Source: Flavobacterium sp. (lineage in GTDB: Bacteria; Bacteroidota; Bacteroidia; Flavobacteriales; Flavobacteriaceae). Taken from it: a DNA stretch of 64,000 nucleotides. Positions within the stretch are counted from its first letter, which is position 1; every line of letters begins with the position of its first letter. Positions 18,365 through 25,893 of this stretch are shown here, piece after piece. A program made the position numbers and the translations under genes. The stretch spans positions 40,787 to 104,786 of the forward strand of contig NZ_JAQVCH010000003.1 in NCBI RefSeq assembly GCF_028689845.1, in the 5' to 3' direction. Below the pieces are notes generated by a model that saw only the letters and a program-made list of their open reading frames with translations, made no database searches and was not told the origin of the DNA.

Positions 18365-19072
18365 ATGAATTATAAGTTATTATCGGTTTTGTTGTTCGGA
18401 TTATTTTCTTTTACTTCATCAACCAAAAATACCACTAAAGCTCCTATTTTTGCGGAAAACACAACGGCAACTTTCGAATCGAAAGCAAATTCGTTATACC
18501 AATCTTTACAATCCAATAGTTTTAAACTCCCGCAGCTTGAAAGTTTTTCAAATGCGTTGGAAGGATTTTATAAACTGCAACAAAAAGGATTAATTCACAA
18601 TAATATTTTAACCTTAATCGATTTTAGTTTGTCTTCAAACGTCAAGCGATTATGGGTTATCGATATGGATTCCAATTCTATTTTATACCATTCTTTAGTG
18701 GCTCACGGCAGAAATTCTGGAGATGAATTTGCAAACAAGTTTTCTAATAAATCTGAATCATTTCAAAGCAGCTTAGGCTTTTATCTCACTGGCGAAGTTT
18801 ATCAAGGTAAACATGGCCAATCTTTACGTTTAGACGGAGTAGAACGCGGAATAAACGATAATGCTAGAGATAGAGCGGTTGTGATTCATGGAGCAGATTA
18901 TGTGTCTACTTCATTTATTAAACAAAATAAACGTTTAGGGAGAAGTTTAGGATGCCCTGCTTTGCCACAAGAATTAACGGCAGAAATCATCCAGATTATC
19001 AAAGACCAATCGTGTTTATTTATTTATCATCCTTCAGGAAATTATAAAGTTGCTTCTAAATTAATTTCGTAG
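18365..19072 (+). CDS. murein L,D-transpeptidase catalytic domain (YkuD_2) protein
   Basis: A secreted protein of 235 aa with a signal-like N-terminus (MNYKLLSVLLFGLFSFTSS). The catalytic domain of the YkuD_2 type contains LWVIDMDSNSILYHSLVAHG, VIHGADYVS and RSLGCPALP, the last holding the likely nucleophilic Cys. Members are predicted to act on peptidoglycan as L,D-transpeptidases or carboxypeptidases in the periplasm. The gene has a clear promoter at 18298-18329. Its 3' end overlaps by 12 bp the end of another L,D-transpeptidase gene on the opposite strand, an arrangement that could allow mutual transcriptional interference. Confidence 0.85.
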   Translation: MNYKLLSVLLFGLFSFTSSTKNTTKAPIFAENTTATFESKANSLYQSLQSNSFKLPQLESFSNALEGFYKLQQKGLIHNNILTLIDFSLSSNVKRLWVIDMDSNSILYHSLVAHGRNSGDEFANKFSNKSESFQSSLGFYLTGEVYQGKHGQSLRLDGVERGINDNARDRAVVIHGADYVSTSFIKQNKRLGRSLGCPALPQELTAEIIQIIKDQSCLFIYHPSGNYKVASKLIS

Positions 19073-20638
19073 TTTTTGATAAAGAGCGGCATCTAAATTA
19101 TAAATATCGTCTCTAAATTGAAGCGTATTTCCTTCGCTCCAGGCTGTCCAATATAAAAGATGAAGATAAATGTCTTGCTTAAAATTGACATTTTTAGTTT
19201 TAGCATTCACCAAAACCGAATCTATTTTTTGTTTATTCCATTGAATAGAATCGTGTAATAAGGTTTCTGTCAACTCAAACGGATCTTGAACTCGAACACA
19301 ACCCGAACTTAACGAACGAATTTCGCGGCCAAAATAACCTCTAGAATTGGTGTCGTGTAAATAAACCGAAAACCGATTTGGAAACATAATTTTAACTAAC
19401 CCCAAAGAATTATTCACTCCAGGCGATTGAACGTAGCGATACGACCTAGCTTTAGAAGGATTCCAATCCTCTGCACTCACAATTGTGCTTCCTTCATAAA
19501 TAGTGATTTTTTTATTGGCAAAATAACTCCGATTCCTTGTCGCAGCCGGAATCACATCTTCTTTTAAAATAGTTGGCGGCAACGTCCACGTTGGATTAAA
19601 TACCACATAACTCAATTTTGAAGACAAAATTGGCGTGCTTCTGCTTGCTTTTCCCACAATAATGCGGTGCGTTTTAATCGTGTCACGGTTTTTTATGACA
19701 ACCAATGTGTAATCTGGAATATTAATCAAAAGGTACTCTTTTTCAAATTCTCGCGGATACCATCGCCAGCGTTCCATATTAGCGATGATTTGCTCTTTCC
19801 GTTTCTTTTTGGAAAAATTTAAAGCAGAAATTGTTCCTTTTCCAATCACACCATCGGGAGATAAACCATGCCGCAATTGAAATTTTTTAATTCCTTTTAA
19901 CGTGTTTTCATCATAAAAGGAAGTCAGCGAATCGCTTTTTTTCATATCGCCCCAATAAACCAACCTGTTTTTTATTTCTGGCAAGAGCGAATTCGTGTCT
20001 TGTAAGACGATTTTATCTTTAATTTCCAACTTGGGAAAGGGTCGATCTGAAAAGTTCTCTAACAATTTTAAACTTTTTTTTAATTTCTGATAAACCAAAT
20101 GATTCGGTTTGACTTGGTATAAGGCATAATCAAACGAATCTTTTTTTAGAAAGCGGTGTAGCAATTTTTCAAAATTAATCTTATTCGCTTTTAAGTCCCA
20201 ATCTTTGTATAGCGTTTTGGGGTCTAACGTTCCTTTCGCAACCTTGAGATTGTACCTATTCAAGTTTTCAGTTAATAAAATATCGTACGCGATTAATTCA
20301 TTATCTGAAAGTGTGCTGATGGATTTTTCAAATTCATTAATTTTTTTTATGTCAAAATCGTTGAGATTTAATCCCTCCTCTTCGACATTTTGCAGTTCTC
20401 GAAGTAAAGATTCACGGCAGTTGTAATCTAGCCAAGCGGTTTGGTAGTTATTGACTCGGTAAAAAGACTGCACCAATGAATCTTTGATTTGACTAACCAA
20501 AAGACTGTCAATAGAAATAATTTTCCCTTCGTTAGTAACTGTTACAACAGGAGGAGCTTTTATAACACTATTTTTTTTCTTCTCCTTTTGACAAGAAAAC
20601 ATGGAAAAAAGCAATAAAAAAACAAAAGTATATTTCAT
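19061..20638 (-). CDS. L,D-transpeptidase, YcbB-like lipoprotein
   Basis: A 525-aa periplasmic enzyme expected to form 3-3 crosslinks in peptidoglycan. A lipoprotein signal (LLLFSMFSC) precedes a scaffold domain. A peptidoglycan-binding domain (LKGIKKFQLRHGLSPDGVIG) follows, then a YkuD catalytic domain starting LLINIPDYTLVV, with FNPTWTLPPTI and the active site from H428 (YLHDT) to C447 (SLSSGCVRV). Domain order matches the YcbB/LdtD group. It is convergent with the neighbouring YkuD_2 gene. Confidence 0.93.
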   Translation of the reverse strand: MKYTFVFLLLFSMFSCQKEKKKNSVIKAPPVVTVTNEGKIISIDSLLVSQIKDSLVQSFYRVNNYQTAWLDYNCRESLLRELQNVEEEGLNLNDFDIKKINEFEKSISTLSDNELIAYDILLTENLNRYNLKVAKGTLDPKTLYKDWDLKANKINFEKLLHRFLKKDSFDYALYQVKPNHLVYQKLKKSLKLLENFSDRPFPKLEIKDKIVLQDTNSLLPEIKNRLVYWGDMKKSDSLTSFYDENTLKGIKKFQLRHGLSPDGVIGKGTISALNFSKKKRKEQIIANMERWRWYPREFEKEYLLINIPDYTLVVIKNRDTIKTHRIIVGKASRSTPILSSKLSYVVFNPTWTLPPTILKEDVIPAATRNRSYFANKKITIYEGSTIVSAEDWNPSKARSYRYVQSPGVNNSLGLVKIMFPNRFSVYLHDTNSRGYFGREIRSLSSGCVRVQDPFELTETLLHDSIQWNKQKIDSVLVNAKTKNVNFKQDIYLHLLYWTAWSEGNTLQFRDDIYNLDAALYQKLRN

Positions 20639-20959
20639 AAAATAGGCGTATGCTTAATCATTTTTTTTAGTTCTAACAAAAGCGATGCCAATTATCTCTT
20701 TTTAGACAATAGTTTGTGTAAGGTAACTTAATTTTTATTAAAACGCAACTGCTTTATTTTAGATAAAATGAATCAGCTGAGTTGGTTTTTTTTAGTTTCA
20801 TTCAGAATTACCAGTCAATAAAGGAGTGATAAACGTACTGTTTTTAGATGTTATACTATTAAAATTAGACAAAATCACATGAATTAAAAAGGATAACAAT
20901 TTAAAAATAAAACGGTTATCCATTAGAAATAACACAGATTAATTTTTTTTAAAAAAAAC
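20639..20959. other. intergenic region with a small inverted repeat
   Basis: No credible gene. The only structure I see is GGATAAC (20891-20897) facing GTTATCC (20915-20921) with a 17-nt gap. The right end leads into the tRNA-Gly promoter. Confidence 0.5.
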
Positions 20960-20991
20960 TTGCATCAAAGTAAACTATTTTTCTATATTTG
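20960..20991 (+). promoter_or_regulatory. promoter of tRNA-Gly
   Basis: TTG at 20960-20962, 21 bp, TATATTTG at 20984-20991, ending 11 bp before the tRNA. A clean Bacteroidota promoter that serves as an internal standard for spacing in this genome. Confidence 0.8.
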
Positions 20992-21002
20992 CACTCACAA
21001 AT

Positions 21003-21075
<73 letters not shown>

Positions 21076-21083
21076 CTGCAAAT

Positions 21084-21113
21084 AACCCCAAACGAAATTT
21101 TGGGGTTTTTTTT
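21084..21113 (+). terminator. terminator of tRNA-Gly
   Basis: Stem AACCCCAAA / TTTGGGGTT followed by eight T. Confidence 0.85.
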
Positions 21114-21221
21114 ATGAAAAAAATCAAGAAAATAATTCGATTTTTTTGAAAATATTCTTGACAATTCTTGTCTAAATTTAACTACGCATTTTTTGTAACT
21201 ATCTATATGTCATATTATTAA

Positions 21222-21242
21222 ATGTTAAAAAAGAGTTAACAT
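21222..21242. repeat. inverted repeat upstream of Cys-rich lipoprotein
   Basis: ATGTTAA, 7 nt, TTAACAT, about 85 bp before the ATG at 21328: a possible operator. The rest of 21114-21327 shows nothing recognisable. Confidence 0.35.
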
Positions 21243-21327
21243 ATATTTTCGTTTTTTTTATTTTATTAATTTTATGTTGGATATCCAGAGTAATAATTAT
21301 TTTCATTAATTTCAAATTTAAGAAAAT

Positions 21328-22182
21328 ATGAAAACATTTTTTTATAACCTAAGTTCTGGTTTAGTTATTTTTTTGATGGTTTTAACCCTCTCTTCTTGTG
21401 AGAAAGATACAGAACAAGATGCGAGCTTGAAATTAAGTCCAGAAAAACAAGTGCTGAAAAAAGTTACTTTGTTAGGCAATGAAATTAATTTACCTATTGG
21501 TACAGCTTGGTATTACACTAACAGAGAAAAAAATGAAGTTGCTTTTGAATTGCCAAAAGGCTATCAATTTCTTTTGCATAACACGTTAACTGGTGAATTT
21601 AAGGTAGCTAATGATGGAGGAGGTTATTCATGTACTTGTTCAAGCGGTGGAAGTTGTACTACTTTTTATAATGCAGATTTAGGATATGGTTGCTTACAGA
21701 GCACTTGTGGTGGTTCTTGCACAGGTAAGAATGGTAAAGTTAAAAGTAATGAAGTCATTGAAGGTGTTTTATATACCACAAATGATATGGTCGATTCCGA
21801 TACTGTTAAAAGAGCAAGTTTGTCAGAAATTGGAAAAAAAGGCATTTTTAAAGTAGCTGCATTCAGAAATGAAATCAAAAGAACTTATGATTTAGTCTAC
21901 AAACATGTTGATAAGCCTGATTTTTCTAATCCCAATTTTGAGAAAAATTTAAATAACGACAAATTTGTATTTGCCAAAACCTATTTATTTGGTTTTGAAA
22001 TAGGTCTAATTATACCAAATGACCCAAATTTAGGTAAATTAATGACTAATTTACAACGAGTTGAAGCTCCAAAAAAATGTGATTGCGGTGGTTCAGGTAG
22101 CGGCTGTGATTTGAAAAAAGAGGGATTGTTTGGTTATGTAGCTTATTATTGCACTGGTTGTACAGCTTGTACAATGAATTAA
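21328..22182 (+). CDS. Cys-rich lipoprotein of unknown function
   Basis: 284 aa, not recognised. A lipoprotein signal ends LTLSSC. A first soluble segment is followed by a Cys/Gly/Ser-rich patch (YSCTCSSGGSCTTF, then GYGCLQSTCGGSCTGK), a mixed alpha/beta middle, and a second Cys cluster at the C-terminus (KKCDCGGSGSGCD and YYCTGCTACTMN). The spaced Cys pairs suggest disulphides or metal binding at the cell surface. The style resembles the Cys-rich segment of the toxin lipoprotein at 36688, without evident homology. It is a monocistronic gene. Confidence 0.7.
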   Translation: MKTFFYNLSSGLVIFLMVLTLSSCEKDTEQDASLKLSPEKQVLKKVTLLGNEINLPIGTAWYYTNREKNEVAFELPKGYQFLLHNTLTGEFKVANDGGGYSCTCSSGGSCTTFYNADLGYGCLQSTCGGSCTGKNGKVKSNEVIEGVLYTTNDMVDSDTVKRASLSEIGKKGIFKVAAFRNEIKRTYDLVYKHVDKPDFSNPNFEKNLNNDKFVFAKTYLFGFEIGLIIPNDPNLGKLMTNLQRVEAPKKCDCGGSGSGCDLKKEGLFGYVAYYCTGCTACTMN

Positions 22183-22238
22183 AATTTACTTTTACACGTG
22201 TTTTAGCTTTAGGAACAGATTAAGTATTGACAGAAAAA

Positions 22239-22940
22239 TTAAAAATGTAAATCAGAGTTTGGTTTCAACTCAATTGGATCCTGATTTTTTCTAAATAATC
22301 TCGCCGTCAATTCTCCTTTCAAAACAATCGAATCTCCTTTTACATCTAGCCAACTGCCTTCTCGCAATCCTAAAACAGGCTCGCTATTCAATTGATGAAA
22401 TTCGTTGATCCGGGTTTCCCGTGTTTCACCCATGTGTTTCGAACCCAAATCGGGATCTAAATAGTGCGGATTCAAATTAAAAGGAACTACATTCAACGTG
22501 TCAAAACTAGGTGGATAAACAATAGGCATGTCATTTGTTGTTTTCATCGAAATGCCGCAAATGTTGCTTCCTGCACTTGTGCCTAAATAGGGTGTGCCCG
22601 ATTCAATCAACTTTTTTAAAACGTCCAAAACCTTGTTTTCATATAATTTAGAGACCAATAAAAACGTGTTGCCGCCGCCTGTAAAAATTCCTTCCGCTTT
22701 TTTCAAGGCTTCTGCTGGATTATCAAATTCATGTAAACCACGGACTTGAATTCCCAAATCTTTAAAAACAAGTTGCACTTTTTCTGTATAAGCGTCTTCT
22801 GAAATCCCACCTGGTCGGGCATACGGAATAAATAATAGGCTTTTGCATTTAGAAAAATGATTTTTCAATTCTGGTAGTAAATAGTCTAAATAACTGCCGC
22901 CATGTACAGTTGAAGTGCTTGCAATGAGTATGTTTTTCAT
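22239..22940 (-). CDS. pepE: dipeptidase E (peptidase S51 family)
   Basis: A 233-aa cytoplasmic alpha-aspartyl dipeptidase. The nucleophile Ser122 lies in GTSAGSN and the supporting residues are D137 (TTNDMP) and H159 (NLNPHY), matching the Ser-His-Asp triad of the family. TGGGNTF upstream is also conserved. A minus-strand TATATTTG -7 box lies at 22958-22965. Confidence 0.92.
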   Translation of the reverse strand: MKNILIASTSTVHGGSYLDYLLPELKNHFSKCKSLLFIPYARPGGISEDAYTEKVQLVFKDLGIQVRGLHEFDNPAEALKKAEGIFTGGGNTFLLVSKLYENKVLDVLKKLIESGTPYLGTSAGSNICGISMKTTNDMPIVYPPSFDTLNVVPFNLNPHYLDPDLGSKHMGETRETRINEFHQLNSEPVLGLREGSWLDVKGDSIVLKGELTARLFRKNQDPIELKPNSDLHF

Positions 22941-22957
22941 TTTAAAATCGTTTACTA

Positions 22958-22965
22958 CAAATATA
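22958..22965 (-). promoter_or_regulatory. -7 box of pepE promoter
   Basis: Minus strand reads TATATTTG, 18 bp before the pepE ATG; no good -33 box. Confidence 0.55.
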
Positions 22966-23078
22966 ACAGATTAATTTTTTGGTTCGTTTTTTGGTTTAAC
23001 AAAATATTACCATCTTTTTGGGATGGTTTTAGCAACAATCCAAATAGATTTACAACTCCGATTTGATAATCGTTTGAC

Positions 23079-23840
23079 ATGAAAGGAAAAAACTTTCTTA
23101 TACTTTTACTTTTACTTTCCTTTCTTTCTAACGCTCAAGAAAAGGAACGAATTTTAATTCAAGGAAAAATCAAAGCAGACTCGGCTCCTGTGGAAGGAGT
23201 ACATGTGTTGAACTTGGTTACAGAGCAAGCTACCATTTCAAATGCTTCAGGCGATTTTAAACTAGAAGTCAAAGCCGATGATTTACTAGTGTTTTCAGCT
23301 GTACATTTAAACTATTGGCGTAAAAGTATCCGTGAAAGCGACATTAAAAACGGCAATTTTGAAGTGTTGCTTACGCCAAAAGAAGAAAAGCTAGATGAAG
23401 TTGTGGTGACCGAATATACCAAAATCAATGCTCAAGATCTTCGTATTATAGACTATACTCCAAAATCCTATACACCGGCTGAACGACGTTTGCGAACTGC
23501 CGAGAAGTTCAGATGGTATAGCCCACTTTTAATTCCGCTTGGTGGAATGAGTGTCGATGGGCTAATCAATGAAATTAATGGTAAAACCAATCGATTAAAA
23601 AAGGAAGTCAAAATAGAAATTAAAGAAAAACGTTACGAAAAATTATCGTATCTTTATAAGGAGGAATATTTCAGCCAATCATTAAAAATTCCTGTAGAAT
23701 ATGTTGGTGCTTTTAAGTATTATGTTATTCATGATGAAGAGGTTGTAGGTTATATGGAAACAAATCAAAAAACAGCAATGGAATTCCGACTGGCTAGTTT
23801 GGCTACGGTTTTTTTAAATTTTCTAGCAGCCGATGAATAA
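23079..23840 (+). CDS. carboxypeptidase-regulatory-like domain protein, copy 1
   Basis: A secreted or periplasmic protein of 253 aa. The signal peptide ends SNAQE. A CarboxypepD_reg-like beta-sandwich follows (IQGKIKADSAPVEGVHVLNLVTEQATISNA) with the usual LDEVVVTEY end, which also marks TonB-dependent receptor plugs. The C-terminal 120 residues are family-specific (YTPAERRLRTAEKF, then SLKIPVEYVGAFKYYVIHD). It is strongly similar to the next gene, so they are tandem duplicates. It is the first of a run of five same-strand genes ending with an M1 peptidase. Confidence 0.8.
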   Translation: MKGKNFLILLLLLSFLSNAQEKERILIQGKIKADSAPVEGVHVLNLVTEQATISNASGDFKLEVKADDLLVFSAVHLNYWRKSIRESDIKNGNFEVLLTPKEEKLDEVVVTEYTKINAQDLRIIDYTPKSYTPAERRLRTAEKFRWYSPLLIPLGGMSVDGLINEINGKTNRLKKEVKIEIKEKRYEKLSYLYKEEYFSQSLKIPVEYVGAFKYYVIHDEEVVGYMETNQKTAMEFRLASLATVFLNFLAADE

Positions 23841-24549
23841 GTTAATGCTATTATTTCTGATTTGCTCCTCTTTTAACATGGCCGCACAAAACTCAATTAA
23901 AATTCGAGGTTTGGTCAAAGTGGAAAATGCTTCGGCAGAAGGAATTCATGTATTGAATTTAGTTTCTGAAAAAGCCACTGTGACCGATGCAAAAGGAGGT
24001 TTTTTTTTAGAAGTAAAAGAAGATGATTTGGTTGTCTTTTCGGCAGTTCATTTAAATTATTGGCGAAAAAGTATTACGGCAAAAGAAATACAATCGGGTT
24101 ATGTAGAAGTTGAAATGACCGCAAAAGAAAACCAATTAGACGAAGTGGTGGTTTCTGAAAATGTAACCATGACTGCACAGAGTTTAGGGATTATTACCTA
24201 TAAACCGAAAGTGTATACGCCAGCTGAACGTCGAATTAGAACAGCAACATCAGGTGTTTTAGATCCGCTTATCAATTGGATTTCTGGTCGAACAAAAGAT
24301 TTGAAGAAACAACTGGAAATTGAAAAAAGAGAGCGATACATCATGCGATTAGAAAGTTATTTTGATGATGCTTTTTTTATGGATTCGTTAAAAATACCTG
24401 AAGTATATGTTGGTGGCTTCAAATATTATGTTGTAGAAGATGGCGATCTTGCTCAAGCATTAACAGCAAAAAATAAAGATAGAACCCACTTTTTATTAGG
24501 TGAATTAGCCCAAGAATTTTTAATATATATCGAAGATTATGAAAAATAA
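23833..24549 (+). CDS. carboxypeptidase-regulatory-like domain protein, copy 2
   Basis: 238 aa, with the same architecture as copy 1. A signal peptide (LICSSFNMAAQN) leads into the regulatory-like domain (VENASAEGIHVLNLVSEKATVTDA), then LDEVVVSEN, VYTPAERRIRTATSG, and the closing SLKIPEVYVGGFKYYVVED. Whole segments such as VVFSAVHLNYWRKSI are shared with copy 1, showing recent duplication. It overlaps copy 1 by 8 bp and copy 3 by 11 bp, so translation is probably coupled. Confidence 0.8.
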   Translation: MNKLMLLFLICSSFNMAAQNSIKIRGLVKVENASAEGIHVLNLVSEKATVTDAKGGFFLEVKEDDLVVFSAVHLNYWRKSITAKEIQSGYVEVEMTAKENQLDEVVVSENVTMTAQSLGIITYKPKVYTPAERRIRTATSGVLDPLINWISGRTKDLKKQLEIEKRERYIMRLESYFDDAFFMDSLKIPEVYVGGFKYYVVEDGDLAQALTAKNKDRTHFLLGELAQEFLIYIEDYEK

Positions 24550-25327
24550 ATTACTTTTATTTCTGTGTTTACTCGCCATGCAACTGAGTTACGCTCAATT
24601 AGTGCCCAGAGAAGTGATTAAAGGAAAAATCTTGGCCGATCGGATGCCGATTGAAAACGTAACGATATTCAATATTTCATCCAATAAAGGAGCTGTTTCA
24701 GACCATCTAGGTGAATTTGCGATGTATGCTCGGCCTACGGATACGCTTTATTTTTCCAATGTTGTTTTTAAGTCAAGACTATTGGTTTTAAATGAAAATG
24801 ACTTTAAAGTAATCACGCTCATCATCCGATTAGAAGAGTTTGTAAATGAACTTGAAGAAGTAGTGGTCACTCCACGAACTTTAACCGGTGATTTAATGAA
24901 AGATGTGCGAAACATGAAAATAATTGATATGCGTTCTAACGAAAATGTGGGGCAAATTATTGATTTACAATACGAGGCCGATTTGCAAACTACTCCAACA
25001 AACCCTGGCGTTTATGATGGAACTATTCAGTACGGAATGGATTTTGTTAAAATTGGAAAAATGATTGGAAAGATTTTTGAAAAAGATAAACCAGAGAAAA
25101 TGGTATTCACGTCGTCTAAAAATTTTCAAGAAGCAGTAAAAGATAAGTTTACCTATCATTTTTTTACCGAAACCTTGGGTTTGAAGCAAGAAGAGATTGG
25201 CTTGTTTTTGGCTTATTGTGAATCTGATGCTAACGTGAATCAATTGTTAGCCGTAAATCGCGAAATTGATTTAATTGACTTTTTAATTAATAAAAGTGTA
25301 GACTATAAAAAAATTCCGAAAGATTAA
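24539..25327 (+). CDS. carboxypeptidase-regulatory-like domain protein, copy 3
   Basis: 262 aa. A signal peptide (LLAMQLSYAQ) precedes a regulatory-like domain (IKGKILADRMPIENVTIFN) closing at LEEVVVTPR. The C-terminal part differs from copies 1 and 2 and contains a conserved-looking MDFVKIGKMIGKIFEKDKP and a C-terminal FLINKSVDYKK. It is the most diverged of the three. It abuts the next ATG directly (stop 25325-25327, ATG 25328). Confidence 0.78.
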   Translation: MKNKLLLFLCLLAMQLSYAQLVPREVIKGKILADRMPIENVTIFNISSNKGAVSDHLGEFAMYARPTDTLYFSNVVFKSRLLVLNENDFKVITLIIRLEEFVNELEEVVVTPRTLTGDLMKDVRNMKIIDMRSNENVGQIIDLQYEADLQTTPTNPGVYDGTIQYGMDFVKIGKMIGKIFEKDKPEKMVFTSSKNFQEAVKDKFTYHFFTETLGLKQEEIGLFLAYCESDANVNQLLAVNREIDLIDFLINKSVDYKKIPKD

Positions 25328-25837
25328 ATGAGCATCCGCAAAAAATTAATAATTCCGATACTTGTATTGCTGACCATTGGATTGGCCTCGTTTTCTGTTC
25401 ATAAATTTTATGTTTCGGTCACGCAAATTGATTTTATACCCGAAAAAAAGCGAATTGAAGTAACTGCTCGTTTTTTTATTGATGATTTAAATAATGCGTT
25501 GGAAAATAAATACAAAGCTAAGTTTTATCTAGGTTCAGAACGAGAAACAGAAATTCAAAAAGAGCAATTGAAGCAATACCTTTCAACTCATTTTTCTATT
25601 CGAGTGAATGGCAAACCAAAAACGATGCAGTTTGTTCAAAAAGAAATGGAAGACGATGTATTAATTTGTTACTTAAAAATAATTGACATCTCAAAAATCA
25701 ACACCCTAGAAGTGAAAAATACACTTTTATTTGAAGTTCTTCCCGAGCAACAACATATTACGCACACCAAGGTGCTCAATATCAAAAAAAGTATTTTATT
25801 AACAGATGACAACTCCAGTGAGTTGTTAAAGTACTGA
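25328..25837 (+). CDS. DUF6702-like protein
   Basis: 169 aa with an N-terminal membrane anchor or signal (IIPILVLLTIGLASFSVHKFYVS). The opening HKFYVSVTQIDFIPEKKRIEVTARFFIDDL and the later VNGKPKT and YLKI segments match the flavobacterial family I know as DUF6702, usually found directly upstream of an M1 peptidase as here. Its function is unknown; the context suggests a periplasmic partner of that peptidase or of the preceding paralogues. Confidence 0.75.
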   Translation: MSIRKKLIIPILVLLTIGLASFSVHKFYVSVTQIDFIPEKKRIEVTARFFIDDLNNALENKYKAKFYLGSERETEIQKEQLKQYLSTHFSIRVNGKPKTMQFVQKEMEDDVLICYLKIIDISKINTLEVKNTLLFEVLPEQQHITHTKVLNIKKSILLTDDNSSELLKY

Positions 25838-25893
25838 TAAAAAAATAAAAGCAACTTTAAATTGTTTATTTTAGTCCGTTAAAATTAAAATAA

